DNA from: Zingiber officinale
Taxonomy: Eukaryota; Streptophyta; Magnoliopsida; Zingiberales; Zingiberaceae
Reading direction: 5' to 3'
Assembly (NCBI RefSeq): GCF_018446385.1
Contig: NC_056001.1
Span: 109,284,436-109,348,435, forward strand
DNA length: 64,000 bases
Shown here: one piece after another, positions 1 to 14,307 of the stretch
Layout: each line of letters opens with the position of its first letter
How positions within the stretch are numbered: position 1 is the first letter of the stretch
Program-made: the position numbers and the translations under genes
The notes under the pieces: model-generated
What the model was told of the DNA's origin: nothing
Database searches by the model: none
The model's input: the letters and a program-made list of their open reading frames with translations, nothing else

Positions 1-540
1 ACTTCTTTTAGCCCCTAAAGATTCATGAGTGAGCAGATGAGCTTTGCTGCTAAATTCCTGAAGAATCTCATTATTTAATTACAGATTAATTGAACGAGAT
101 GATATCATTAGTCTTGATTCATTGCTTTGTACTGTTACTTAATTGATTAATAATGAGATCTTGAGGGTTGGTCTCTATCTTGTACAGAAAATTTTAGTTT
201 TTTCAGTGTTTCAGTATCAGATTAAATGTAGAGAGAATCAGGGATTTGGTGGAGGAGAATGGATTGAGAGGTTTAGTTTTGTTTCGATCGGATAAATGTT
301 GAGCATAATATATACATTTTCTTTCTTTCTTGTGATCGTTTTTATGTTCTGGGAAATAAATGGTCATTACAGCCCATTTATTCTGTTCATGGAAATAAAT
401 GACCATTACAGCCCATTTATTCTTAAATAAATAGTTATGTTTTTTGTTTTTATCGTGATAACGGTTCTATTGGCCACGTCTTCAATAAATAACGATTTGT
501 CACTTTTATTCTTAACAGTTGGAGTCATTTTCAGTTTAGC
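1..540. other. Intergenic, no recognised feature
   Basis: AT-rich sequence with only short, unconvincing open frames. A short stretch around 358-420 repeats the words 'aaatgg(t/a)cattacagcccattta' in two near-copies about 40 bases apart. No coding signal, RNA gene or transposon end was recognised. Confidence 0.6.
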
Positions 541-700
541 CAGAGGGAACCCGAAAATTGAGTTGAGAGTCAGGAGTTGGCAATCGGGAGTTGGTAACTA
601 GTAGTCGATAGCCGAGAGTCAGGAGTCGAGAGTCGAGAGTCGAGAGCTGATAGCTAGGAGTCGGTAGTCAAGAGTTGAGAGCTGGCAATCGAGAGTCGGC
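541..700. repeat. Degenerate GAGTCG-type minisatellite
   Basis: The words GAGTCGA, GAGTTGG and GAGTCAG recur about every 7 to 14 bases, giving a tandem array built from a short GAGTC(A/G) unit. It is purine-rich on the plus strand. It lies upstream of the FKBP relic and has no coding value. Confidence 0.7.
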
Positions 701-964
701 CGCTAGTGCACAACTTCCTTGACTAGTGTCTGCCACCCCGCTAAGACGGTTGACGTTTTTAGCCACGTGGCTTTCGTTAATTACCCCATAATCACCTAGC
801 ACAATAAGAGGCACAATGGATAGCCCGCGTATCCAAGGTTCAATTCTTATATAAGGCACCATACGCTCGCAGTCATCAAATTAATGGGACAATTGAGCAG
901 TCGTGTCAAGAGCAGTTATGCTTTTGGATTTAACCACGCGAACTAGGGGAAAGGCCACTCTAGG
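701..964 (+). promoter_or_regulatory. Possible remnant promoter of the FKBP gene (G-box, TATA)
   Basis: A perfect CACGTG G-box sits at 764-769 inside the 12-base palindrome AGCCACGTGGCT, and a TATA-like TATATAAG lies at 848-855. G-boxes are common in promoters of light- or ABA-responsive plant genes, which would suit a chloroplast protein. The ATG of the FKBP relic is about 380 bases further on, with a repeat block between, so the link is positional inference only. Confidence 0.35.
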
Positions 965-1165
965 GGGTTCGTATACCGTTATCGTACCTAAAAATTTGGT
1001 ATAAAAAAATTTCATACCGATATCATACCGGAATTTTGGTAATTCTAATATAGTTTTAATTCCATACCGTTTATAGAAAAAATTTAGTATTGATATGGTG
1101 TATCAAAAAATTTCGGTATAAATCCTATATTGATACTAAAAATTTTGGTACGCTATAACAAATAA
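965..1165. repeat. AT-rich repeats of a GGTAT/ATACC motif
   Basis: The motifs 'aatttcggtat', 'aattttggta' and their complements 'ataccg' recur in both orientations about ten times in 200 bases. The block is therefore rich in short inverted repeats. It may be a small MITE cluster or an expanded microrepeat; no clear termini or target duplications were seen. Confidence 0.55.
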
Positions 1166-1237
1166 ATAACCTTTAAAATATTTATCTGTTGACTTATTCC
1201 TCAAGCTTCAAAGCCAAGGAAGCGGGGCAGAGCAGCC

Positions 1238-1646
1238 ATGTCCATCGCCACACTATCTCTTGCGCCTTCCGCTGCTCGCTTCCTTGTCGTCCCTTACATA
1301 CGCCACAAAGTCACACCTTTCTTCTCTGGGAGAGCTTCTCTCTCCTTCCCTACGTCATCTACTCTTCCCATCGGCGATTCCTGCGAAGAGGTTGTCTCCA
1401 CCTCCTTCCTCTCTTCTTCCACCTCATACTTGGAATCAGTTCCTTCCGCTAGTAGAAGGCTAGTTGGAGCAGGAATGTGTCTTTCTGGCGTCATCTTTTG
1501 CCACCGATGTTAACGCAACGAGGATAGAGTACTAAGCCATTGTGGACGAACCCTTTTGTGACTTGAACTATGCGAGGTCCGGGCTTGCCTATTGCGATGT
1601 TTCCATTGGCACTGGTGCCTTGGCACCTCGGGGCAAACCCATCAAT
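1238..1646 (+). pseudogene. FKBP-type peptidyl-prolyl isomerase relic, exon 1
   Basis: The ATG opens a Ser/Thr-rich, acid-poor N-terminus typical of a chloroplast transit peptide (MSIATLSLAPSAARF...). It is followed, in another frame, by the start of an FKBP domain with the words CDLNYARSGLAYCD and GTGALAPRGKPIN. These match the plant lumenal FKBP group in which this stretch is followed by VHYTA. The two parts differ by one base of frame (near 1490-1500), and an in-frame TAA lies at 1533-1535. The exon ends exactly at a GTGAGC donor. The matching next exon is at 39055, beyond about 37 kb of transposons. Intact relatives act as prolyl isomerases in the thylakoid lumen. With two lesions here and more downstream, I read it as a pseudogene, though the frameshift alone could be an assembly error. 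Confidence 0.75.
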
Positions 1647-1735
1647 GTGAGCCTAAAAATCGAATGTTGGACTACTTCATACCCTAGTTCCTATTTAATT
1701 TGCATATGCGAGAGTAGATATTGAATGTAGGTATG

Positions 1736-2567
1736 TGGTGATAAAAGGGGCCTACCAAGTGCGGGTCAAGGGCGGAAATAGCAGTTAACGTGGAGATCAA
1801 AGTCAAGGTGGTCAATCCTAGAGAACCAACAGGTTCACCAAATGTGGGCCAAGCGGAGGTCTACTCAATTGTTGATGTGCATGAAGTGTCCAATCGGTAA
1901 ATGGCTAGTCCAAGCAGAACCTCGTACAACCATGAGCACTATGGCAAGAACATCGTATGCTCATCACGGAGCGGAGGAAGGTTAAGACTACCGGAGCGCT
2001 CGTTCGGTCGGGCAGAAACAATCTACCTAACCATGTTACTACCGGGCAGGGATCCCCGGCCGAGCGGCTCCCCCTCTCGATCAAACAATGGGACCCTTCT
2101 TATATCTCTGGGTATCCCTTTGGGAGATAATGCTACTGACAACAAGGCATGGTCAACATGTGGATCATATGACAGAAGTTTCTACTGTCTCATCAAGGAT
2201 TTGCATGCCCTATTAAGGTATGGTGTCAGAAAGACTTTCCTGACATGTCCTTTCATAGGATGGTTAGGGAAGCGTGCCCACGCCTGGAGGCGGGTGCACG
2301 TCGCTCGCTGGGGCGCTATATAAAGGGAGGGGTCCATGCACTGGCGGAGGTACACGTTATTCACTATTTATGCCTGTGCTTACTGTTGCTCCGCTTTCTT
2401 CCATTTTTCTGGTGACTGACTTGAGCGTCTGAGGGCCAACGCCGGGGACCCCTTCCTTGGCCTGGCACTGACGTTTCTTGTGTTACAAAACAGAGCGAGG
2501 TCTACATGCAGTCAACCCAATAGTCACATCCCCAGCCATCCTTCTTCACGATTTTTGGACATGATCA
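1736..2567 (+). repeat. Gypsy A 5' LTR
   Basis: The right edge is firm: it ends CATGATCA directly before a primer-binding site. The body from about 1956 is matched by 37938-38531, including TATATAAAG at 2317-2325 and a 'gacttgagcgtc' block near 2420. The left edge is uncertain; TG at 1736 or 1739 is the best choice, because the start is missing from the other copy. Confidence 0.7.
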
Positions 2568-2568
2568 T

Positions 2569-2589
2569 ATTGGCTCCATCTGTGAGAAT
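2569..2589 (+). other. Gypsy A primer-binding site
   Basis: The word TTGGCTCCATCTGTGAGAA follows the LTR end. It equals the common plant Gypsy primer site (TTGGCGCCGTCTGTGGGAA) with CpG-type C-to-T and G-to-A changes, as expected from methylation decay. The matching site of Gypsy B, near 27046, is less decayed. Confidence 0.7.
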
Positions 2590-2613
2590 GTAGCCTGCAT
2601 ATGAGACGTGGGG

Positions 2614-3679
2614 ATGGAGGATGTTAGATGACTTACAATGGTAATGTTGACAAAGGAGGAATTAGATATACTAATACAAGCCCGAGTAACAAAAATGGTG
2701 GAGCAACAACAGCAACAAGCACTGGCTGAGCGCTAGGTACATGAGCCCGCGACATCAGTAGCAGGGCAAAAGGCCGGATATATAGATCGAGCGGAACATG
2801 TATCCATTCAGGGGCAGAATAAGAAGCTGACTGGCACTTATGGGGACGCGCAATGCGCTGATCCCCTTTCATCGCACGTTGTTCCAGACTCCATTAGAGG
2901 AGCAATGTCGAGCGGATAGGGAACCAGGATCCTCATCGGACGACGCGCTCATTCGGGATGTACAGAAAGGGAAAGCACTCAGAAATGATGATTTGCCTGA
3001 GCGAATCAACTGATATTTCTCTCAGGGGATCCTAGACGACCCCCTACCTCGACATTACACCCCACTGATGATCGAGGAATACAATGGAACGACTTATCTA
3101 GACGACCACCTGACCAAGTTTGATAACGCGGCCACACTCCATCAGTATACTGACGGAGTGAAGTGTCAGGTCTTTCTCACCACCCTTTCAGGATCGGTGC
3201 AACGCTGGTTTAGACGATTTCTGATTGGATCAATTCACAGCTTCAAAGATTTTCGAGTGATATTTTTTCCATTTTGCTAGTAGGCGTCGCTACCAGAAAA
3301 CAAGTGTTAATCAGTTCGCAGTGAAGCAAGGGCCCAATGAGGCACTTAGGGCCTACATCAAGCGGTTCAACAAGGTGGCCATGGATATTCCATCGGTCTC
3401 CTCGGAGATATTGGTAAATGCCTTCGCTTAGGGGCTCACCTAAGAGGAATTCTTCCGCTTCGTCATCTGGAGGCACCAAAAGACTTCGACCGCATACTCA
3501 GGCGGACCACCGAATATATAAACGTGGAGGAAGCCCAAGCGGCGCGAGGAAGGAAGCGCTTGCCGAGCATGCTGCTCCCCCGGAACAGTGGCTGGCCACC
3601 AATAATTAACCACCAAAGGGCCTCCGATCGGGAGTAGTGCAGCCGCACCAAGAGCCAAGGATACATGCAGTGCAACGTG
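2614..3679 (+). pseudogene. Gypsy A gag, first part
   Basis: The start MEDV aligns with the gag start of Gypsy B at 27090. A conserved Tat-type opening follows (LTKEELDILIQARV, then a Gln run). The clear gag core is at 3068-3280 (YDDHL-like 'YLDDHLTKFDNAA', then 'LSGSVQRWFRRF'), with a continuation near 3330-3420 (AVKQGPNEALRAYIKRFN). The frame is broken by several stops. The gene stops abruptly at CACTA-A and resumes at 9983. Confidence 0.75.
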
Positions 3680-4258
3680 TTCTACAACAAAAACCCTCAT
3701 AGACATCGGTTTTCCACCGGTGTCTATTTTATTTTCGACCGATGTCTATGAAGCCAATGTAAAAGGTCTGCCATTTTAGACATCGGTTTAAAACCGGTGT
3801 AGTATCACTTAACGACACCGGTCTTCGAATTGGTTATTAACCGGTGTAGTATCATTTAACGACACTGTTTCATCAACGGTGTAAAACCGATGTAATATTA
3901 TATGTTAATAACACCAGTTTTGGCAGCGGTAAATGACCGATGTAATATTAATTAATAACACCGGTTTTGCAGCGGTGGAAAACCGATGTAATATGGATAT
4001 TTTTTAACAATTTGATTTCCGAAACAATGAAAAATCGACAATAATAAAAAAAATACACAAATATTCACAAATTATACAAATATTCTTCATTCAACAATAT
4101 CCATAAAATACATAAATATTCACAAATTATATAAATAATCTTTTTACAACAGTATCCATAAAATACCCAAACATTCTTTTTACATCAAAAGCTAGCTAAT
4201 AGATATCAAAATCAAGGTAGAACATTCTTTTAATAACACATCAAGGTAGAACCACACT

Positions 4259-5590
4259 TCAAATGTAATCTAACATGCATTCAGCCCACTCGAACCGCAT
4301 TTCATCAATTTTAACTCTGGAGTACTTGAGATTTGTAAACTGTAAAAACACATAAATAATATATTAGTAAACCAAGACAAAAAATCATAGTTGAAAAAGC
4401 AGTAAGGGCACCAGGTAACAAGATGACTAACTGAAATACTTAAAAAAAGAAACATTCATCAATTATCACATAAATATAAGGGATTAATTTGTAACAACAA
4501 CTCAACAAAATGAACTACCTCCCTAAACTAAGGGATTGGTGTGCATTGAGATCAAGAAAGGTGAAACAAACAACTGTATATATCCACTAAAGAACTTGAG
4601 CTTTTCTGACTTGTAATTCTCTCTCCTAAACAATCCAAAACTCTTGTACGTATAAAAAGTGACAAAGAATAAATTTCCTTTAGAACCAACAGAACTATGA
4701 GATCAACTTGATAATCAAATTACTAATATTGTGGTCAATATATAACTGTATATAATTTCCAAGGCCTATAATATATGGATGAGGATGCTCAATAATACAT
4801 CAAGTAAAACAAGAAATAAGTAAAGAAGTAAAACAGTTGCTAATCAAAAGGACATACCTTGACAACTACCCATGTTGGTTGTTTTTTCCCTTTCCTTCCC
4901 ACCTCCACATTATACATTTTCAAGGCCCTTCATGCATATAATCAGTGGGAATTGTATTGCCACATAAAAATACATCCAAGTTTCAACAAAGGTAAGAAAA
5001 GAAGCAAAAAAATTTACATGTTGACAACATATTTCCAATACTATCACATATTTCCTGGCATCTATTAATTTCTGCCCCCTTGATTTTCCTCAAAGGACTG
5101 TGTAGGAATCCCATGACCAGCATGAGGAGACAAAGACATGTTCTGCATATGATCCTTAAACAGTCTACACTCAATCCTGATTGGAGAATAAAAGAAGGAA
5201 AACATATAAAACACAGTTTACGTTTTAAAGAATTCATAAGATGGTGATGTCTTAAAGTTTGATTGGTGCATTAGCAAGTTGGATAAAATGTTTTAAAGTC
5301 TACAAACAGATAAGCTAGAAACCTGGTCTAATCACTGTAGGATCAATAAATTAGAAGCAGCTTGACATCTACATTTGGCAAAGTCAAGAAGGCAATAACC
5401 ACTGAAAAAAGAGATTAAATTAATTGAGAATCTTAACTTGTAAAAAACCACATAGGACCACACTATATTGTAGGAGAGAGACTCACCTGCTGTCATAATA
5501 TTTTTCCTTAATGGAGTCCATGTTGTAGTACATTCAGAGGGGAAGCCCTTCATAGCAAGAAAAATACATGAAGGATTAATAGGTTGCCCT
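4259..5590 (-). pseudogene. Captured gene fragment of unknown identity (about 4 exons)
   Basis: Minus-strand exon-like blocks with good splice signals. One ends at 5487 before GTGAGT and encodes KGFPSECTTTWTPLRK. One spans about 5055-5180 (IECRLFKDHMQNMSLSP). One ends at 4858 before GTATGT (KGKKQPTWVVVK). A last one runs from 4339 after a TTTACAG acceptor to a stop at 4259-4261 (FTNLKYSRVKIDEMRFEW). The last two join in phase. I do not recognise the protein. Position downstream of the captured KAR exons suggests another acquired gene; a CACTA-encoded protein is the alternative. Confidence 0.4.
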
Positions 5591-6253
5591 GTTTTTAGTA
5601 TAGCTTTCTTCAAACAAAATGAAAGCATAATAGCACACTAGCTCCAAATTGGAAAAGAAAAAGAAATATTTGTTTACACGGAGCCCATGAGAGCACTGGG
5701 CTCTATTGGGATCTAATGCAGTTGAGCAAATAGAACAGAACCAAAAAATATGCAGTGAAATGATAGAATTTTCTGAGTGAAGCTAGCCTAATTTAGGAAC
5801 TGACAGCGACCAAATAAATGATTTTGATGCAGAAAAGAAAGACAATATACCAAAACATGTATTAGTGAAAGATTAATGTTGCCGACCAAAAAAAAGAAGT
5901 CTTTAGATGAAGTTTCGGAAGGATTCATATAAATGATTGTTGCTGAAAGGAGGAATCTTCTGGTAACCACAAGAGAGATTCTAGCACAAGATTTGTTTCA
6001 CATTAACACTAATTTATTGAAAGGTTCATTAAACATGAGATTGAAATGTGGGCTAGAGAGCACCTAGAACCTTGGCCTGCATATTCCTTGACCTCTTAGA
6101 TATAACTACAATCTTGATAAAAATTAAACAGAATCAAAGCAAAAGGAATAATATTTATCCAACTCCAAGAGATTAATAGAAGTGAACTTATAAGAGTTAA
6201 GACGATATGATAGTTCGATACTTGTGAAGGCGATAGTTCATTTTTTAAATCTA

Positions 6254-8206
<1,953 letters not shown>

Positions 8207-8346
8207 TCATTTTATAGTAAATGCGTTATAGTAAATGGGTAAATCATTTGATTTTTTTTTTTTGTTACAAGAAAAAACGTTATAGTAAATATGGGTAAAA
8301 ATAGATAACAAAAGTAACATCATGAGCTGATGATAAAGTAACTTAC

Positions 8347-8857
8347 CATCCTCGCTAGCAGTGGCATTGCCTAGATCACCAGCATGTCAGTTTTCATCTT
8401 CAGGAGCACCATGTAACTTTCCAGCAGGATTAAAATGAGGCCCTGCAGTATACAAGAGCATGAGTACATAATCAATAATTTAATCCTTTCAATCAGAAAC
8501 TTGCAACTCAATAGATCGCCATGAAGGAAAAGGTAAATAATTTTACCAGTTGACATGCATCCATTGGTGGTGTCTCCAAGAGCATGCACATGGAAGCCAT
8601 GAAGCCCAGGCTTGAGGCCAGTGATGGATCCGGTGACGGTGGTTGGACCTATCACAGAGATTTACATCCCAAAATTAGATCGGATCACAAATTCACAGAA
8701 AAATCAAAATGGTTGAAGTTGAAACCCTAGATCTGAAAGGAATTTAGCATTCCACAAGTAGTATTTCAAGAGATTTCTCACCATCTCCTTCCTGGACGAA
8801 GTAAATTGTGCCCTTAACACCTTCACTGTTACCCAAGACAGCAACAGCCTTCACCAT
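8347..8857 (-). pseudogene. Captured Cu/Zn superoxide dismutase exons
   Basis: Three exons with intact GT-AG borders lie on the minus strand: 8857-8782 ([16 protein letters not shown]...), 8648-8547 ([20 protein letters not shown]) and 8442-8347 ([18 protein letters not shown] ... HAGDLGN). They join in phase and match cytosolic plant Cu/Zn SOD. The FHVH and HFNP copper-ligand histidines are present. A TGA replaces the conserved Arg codon just after ENxHAGD, a likely CGA-to-TGA change. The rest of the enzyme, with the electrostatic loop and active-site Arg, is missing. It lies between captured TTL and KAR exons, same strand. Confidence 0.88.
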
Positions 8858-9443
8858 TTCCTTAGGTGTTCTACACAGCAGACATCAAACACAAGGTTAA
8901 AGACATCATTGAATGTCTTAAAATAAGTAGCATCGCCACTAGATGAGAAATAATCAATCTCGTCTTCCAGATACAAAAAGAAAAGCAACTCAACAATCGC
9001 CAGACTAAACGCTAAACAAATACCATCAAACTCGAGACGAAATCAGCTCTCGCTCCATCATTGATAGAGAACCCATCAAATCTCAGTAGAAAACTCCACT
9101 TTTTCTTCACCAAATGAAATCAAAGCAGTCGCATAAGTTAAAATCGAGAAAAAAAAAGAGATAAAACTTAAGGATCGAAAACAAAACAACAATACGATGG
9201 AAGACAAATTTCAGATCGGAAAGTATACCTTTGATAAATGGATTAAAGGAAAAAAGAAATGAGATTTACCAGATGATCGAGCACCAAAACAACGGGGCAG
9301 AAATAAGAGATTCAGATTAAAGAAAACAAAAGAAAATATAAAGATAGAATTATGGAAGAAGAAAGGTGGTGAGGTTGGAAGGAAGAATAAAAAAGAAACA
9401 CTGAAAAAGAGAAAGAGGTAGAAGAAGAGGTCAAAAGTGCGAC

Positions 9444-9584
9444 CTTATTGAACCAGATCCCGTGGGCGGACTGGATTGCGTGGTGGAGGTCAGAAAACGG
9501 AGAGGTGGAGGCGAGCTCCTTGGCGAAACGCTTGCTACCGCAGCACCGTAGCATATCCTCCTCCGTCCACGAAAAAGATGCCAT
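9444..9584 (-). pseudogene. Captured first exon of a TTL (OHCU decarboxylase/HIU hydrolase) gene
   Basis: Forty-seven codons from ATG to a GT donor encode FSWTEEDMLRCCGSKRFAKE, then a segment ending AHGIWFNK. This matches the N-terminus of plant transthyretin-like (allantoin synthase) proteins, whose first domain decarboxylates OHCU in urate breakdown. Only the first exon is present; the catalytic His region and the transthyretin-like domain are absent. It is the most upstream captured exon and keeps its ATG, so a promoter brought with it could drive a chimeric transcript through the SOD and KAR exons. Confidence 0.75.
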
Positions 9585-9982
9585 CTTTCGTAGATCTAGG
9601 AAGGGGAAGAGGGAGATGAGGCAAGGAGGAAAGTGGTGGTGGCGTCGCGACGGTATACGGTGGACGGCGCGATATAGGTTTAGGTTTGGAGGGAAGAGTG
9701 AAGTGTTGAAAATTTTGGCTAAGTATTGGTGGAAAAATTATATTATTTTATTTTGGTGCATAGACATCGGGTTTTAAAACACCGCTGTTAAAATCGGTGT
9801 CTATTAACGAAAAAAAGAGCGCTCATAGACATCGGCTAAAAAACCGATGTCTATGAGCGAAAATCTGCGCTCATAGACACTGGTTTTTGGAAAAATCGGT
9901 GTAAAATACTCAAAGACATCGGTTTTTGCTTAAAACTGTTGTTGTTCCACCGATGTCTATGAGGGTTTTTGTTGTAGTGGTG

Positions 9983-11644
9983 TAGCAGCAAGTCGACCCA
10001 AAGCCGCGAAAGGCAAGACTTGGAAGCCATTGTTTTGCTCGTTCCATCAATCGACGACGCATAACACTCGGGACTGTTATGACTTGAAGCCGATTTCCAG
10101 TCAACTGGCTCCTCTAGGATACTGTCATCTCTCATCGACTCCCAAGCGATGACATCGACGTCGGTCGAACGGGCGAAGAGAAGAAGACAAACTGGCGGAT
10201 GAACAGCGCCATCGTCAGCCTCAAAGAAGAAATAACACAAGTCCCGTTCGAGCTTCTATTGAGGGGACAAGATCCTCAGCTCGAGAAGAGGAGAACTGAA
10301 GCAATGTCGCTCAGGGTGAAAATGAAATGATCGTCGGTGGGCCGACCGGTGGTTATACCAATTGAGTGAGGAAGTCGCACGCTCGGCGACTAAAGATACA
10401 TGTTGTTGGATGCAGCAAGGAGAAGGCCGAGGGACCTGAGATCAACTTCGGCCCTCGAGATTTAGAGGGAGTGGAGATCCCTCATGATGATACATTGATC
10501 ATTCGGGCAGTAATAGCTAACTATACTATTCACCAAACTTTTGTTGATATAGGTAGTTCGGTGAATATAATCTTTAAGAAGGCATTCGATCAGTTGTAAA
10601 TTGACTGGAGCGAACTGCAACCCATGACGACCTTTCTCTACAGGTTCACAGCTAATGAAGTATTGCTGATCGGCCAAGCTCGGCTAGCTATATCGCTAGG
10701 AGAGGAACCTCTCTAGAGGACTAAGACAACCAATTTCATTATGGTGGATGCGCCATCCGCGTACAATGTCATATTGGGCAGACCGACCCTTAATGAGTTC
10801 CGAGCTGTGGTATTCATCTTCTACTAGAAGATCAAGTTTTCGGTAGACAATGAGGTGGGCGAAGTTAAAGGCGACCAGTTGGCCGCTCAGCGGTGCTACG
10901 TCGAGATGGACAAATCCGAAGCAAGGGTTGTGCGGAAGATCCCATGCTTGGAAGTGAACACCATCATGGAAGAACCTCCCGCGCTGGTCTATGAGGAAAA
11001 GGAGTAGGTTCAGATCCATCCCATTTTGATGGAAGCCACTACATTTGTCGTTGCCGACTTGACAGACGAGAAGAAGGCAGAGCTGGTCGCCTGCCTTAGG
11101 CGAAACCATGATGTTTTCGCCTGGTCGACACACGAGCTCCCAGGCATCTCGCCAAGCGTAGCTCAACACGAGCTTCACATCCGGCCGGATGCTCGGCCGG
11201 CGAAACAGAGGAAGAGGGACTTCAACTCAGAGCAGAATCAGATTATCTGAGCGGAGATAGAAAAGTTGCTTGAAGCTGGCCACATCCGCGAGGTACAATT
11301 TCTGAGCTAGTTGGCCAACATCGTGCTGGTCTCCAAGACAGACAACAAGTGTCGAGTCTGCATCGACTTTCGCGATCTAAACAAGGTTTACTCAAAGGAT
11401 TTCTATCCCCTATCCCGGATAGACTAAATAGTGGACTCCACGGCGGGTTGTGAGCTGATCTACATGCTCGACGAATACTAAGGTTACGACCAAGTGTCAC
11501 TCACCCGTGAAGATCAAGAGAATGTTAGCTTCATCACGGCCAACGAGACTTATTGCTAAATGTCATGCCATTCGGACTAAAGAACGCCAACGCTGCTTAT
11601 CAAAGATTGATGAACAAGGTTTTCGATGACAGATTGGTCGTAAC
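9983..11644 (+). pseudogene. Gypsy A gag end, protease and first half of reverse transcriptase
   Basis: The protease is clear at about 10366-10599, with FVDIGSSVNIIF in place of the usual DTGSS: the active-site Thr is changed to Ile. The RT N-terminus follows at 11026-11250 (NHDVFAWSTHELPGI) and its core at about 11290-11620 (ANIVLVSKTDNKCRVCIDFR, MPFGLKNANAAYQRLMNK). Stops interrupt every domain. RT is cut at 11644 by Copia-1 and resumes with YVDD at 21467. Confidence 0.8.
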
Positions 11645-14307
11645 TGTTGGTTGCTACTCGGAAAACCTAGAGGTTCCACTGTACAAAAATTTTGTACAAA
11701 GGTCTGAACCTTTTCCTAGCTACCATGTGTTCTTTTAAATTAAATTTTGGATCGCCTGCGGAACTTAACACGTTTGATCCAAAACTTAATCTATTTGTTC
11801 TTTTAGGTTTTGACTTGGATCTCCTGCGGAACTTAACACGTTCGACCCAAGTCACCTTAAGTTATTAATTCCATTAAATATTAATTTCCATAATTGGTTC
11901 CCAGTACTGACGTGGCGAGGCACATGGCCTTCTTGGATATGGGAGCAACCACCACCGACTAGACAAAACCTTTTATGGAAAGCTAATATTTAATTTCCTA
12001 AAATAACTTTAGGTTAACCAAAGAGAACAATCAAATCACAAGGAAAAGAAAGAAACAAAAGAACACAATTTCGAAAAACCATATTCGAAACACTAGAACG
12101 TAAGCCTCTTGTATTTAGTATTATTTCCAAAAATAACTAGTATGATGCGGAAAGAAAAATTACTAGTTATACCTTTTAGAAAAACCTCTTGATCTTCTAC
12201 CGTATTCCTCTTATCCCGGACGTCGTGTGGGCAACGATCTTCCGAGACGAGAACCACCACGCACCTTCTTCTTCTCCAAGCAAGGTTCGGCCACAAGAAG
12301 AACCACCTCCAAGGAAGAAGAACTTGATCACCACCAATACTCCAAGGGATCTTCAAGATGAGGCTTCCTCCTCTTCTTTTTCTCCTTCCTAGGTCCGGCC
12401 ACCAACAAGAGCTCCAAGAGATGTATGGTTCGGCCACCAAAAGAGAAGAAAGGAAAGGGCTAGGCCACACAAGAAGAAGAAAAGAGGGAGAAAAATAGAA
12501 TAGATTCATTAGCTATGAAGCCTCCTCTACCCCTCTTTATAATCCTTGATCTTGGCAAATAAGGAAATTTTAATAAAACTTCCTTAATTCTTTTGCCATT
12601 GAAAAGGAAAATTTATTTAATTAAAATAATTTCCTTTCTCAATTTTATAATGGTCGGCCACAAGAAAAAAACTCAAGCAAATAAAATTTTAAACACCAAT
12701 TAAAACTTCCTTATTTGCTTCCGAATTTTATAAAAATTTCTCAATAATTTTATCCCTTCATGATTGGTTTATAAAAGGAAATTTAATAAATTAAAATCTT
12801 TCTTTTAAACATGTGGATAAAAGAAAGTTATCTCTAAAAATTAAAATCTCTTTAATCTACAAATAAGGAAAGATATCAAATCTTTTCTTAATCTCTTGTA
12901 GAAACTTATAAAAGAGAATATTTAATTTTAAACTTTCTTTAAATCATGAACATGTTTAAAAGGAAAGTTTTCTTAAAATTTAAAATCCTCCTTTAATCAA
13001 CAAATAAGGAAAGATTTCAAATTTTAAACTCTCTTTAAACATATAGATGATTTACAAATAAGGAAAGTTTTACTAAAATTAAAACCATCCTTTTAAACTA
13101 CAAATAAGGAAAGAGATTAATCTCTTCTCTTAATCTTTGTAGAAAGCTATAAAAGGAAATTTTTAATTTTAAACTCTCTTTAAAAACATGATATCCACAT
13201 AAGAAATAATTTTAATAAAAATCCTTTTTAATATTCTAGTGGCCGGCCACCTAAGCTTGGGACCCAAGCTTTGGCCGGCCACCAACTTAACTCATCCACT
13301 TGGTCTTGGCCGGCCCTAGCTTGGGTTCCAAGCTAGCTTAGCCGGCCCCATTGGATGGGTAAGAAGGTGGGTATGCGGTGGGTATAAATCTCTATATACT
13401 AGAGGCTACGATAGGGACCGAGAGGAGGAATTGGTTTTGGTCTCCCGATAAAATTAAGCATCCCGTGTTCGCCCCGAACACACAACTTAATTTTATCAAT
13501 AATAATTCATTCCACTAGAGAACTATTATTGAACTACCGCACCAATCCCAAATTACATTTTGGGCTCCTTCTTATTATGAGTGTGTTAGTCTCCCTGTGT
13601 TTAAGATAACAAATGTCCACTAATTAAGTAAGTTACTGACAACTCACTTAATTAATATCTAGCTCCAAGAGTAGTACCACTCAACTTCATCGTCATGTCG
13701 GACTAAGTCCACCTGCAGGGTTTAACATGACAATCCTTATGAGCTCCTCTTGGGGACATTCTCAACCTAGATTACTAGGACACAGTTTCCTTCTATAATC
13801 AACAACACACACTATAAGTGATATCATTTCCCAATTTATCGGGCTTATTGATTCATCGAACTAAATCTCACCCATTGATAAATTAAAGAAATAAATATCA
13901 AATATATGTGCTTGTTATTATATTAGGATTAAGAGCACATACTTCCATAATAACTGAGGTCTTTGTTCCTTTATAAAGTCAGTATAAAAAGAACGACCTC
14001 AAATGGTCCTACTCAATACACTCTAAGTGTACTAGTGTAATTATATAGTTAAGATATACTAATACCTAATTACACTACGACCTTCCAATGGTTTGTTCCT
14101 TTCCATCTTGGTCGTGAGCTACTGTTTATAATTTATAAGGAACCAATAACATGATCTTCTGTGTGTGACACCACACACCATGTTATCTACAATATAAATT
14201 AATTGAGCAACTACATTTATCATAAATGTAGACTTTTGACCAATGTGATTCTTATTTCTAGATAAATATTTATACCAAAAGCTAGGCTTTTAGTATACAC
14301 TCTAACA
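11645..14307 (-). repeat. Copia-1 LTR (3' LTR in element orientation)
   Basis: It contains AT-rich arrays of the word 'aaataaggaaag' (about 12540-13200) and short palindromes such as TAAGCTTGGGACCCAAGCTT near 13250. A second copy lies at 18794-21461 and a third, interrupted, at 27274-33916. Open frames inside it are not conserved as proteins. Confidence 0.92.

Noticed and set aside
12093-12509. Trp-rich 138-codon minus frame in the Copia-1 LTR (also 19242-19667)
   Set aside because: Lies wholly in an LTR; its copies differ by frameshifts; low-complexity translation.
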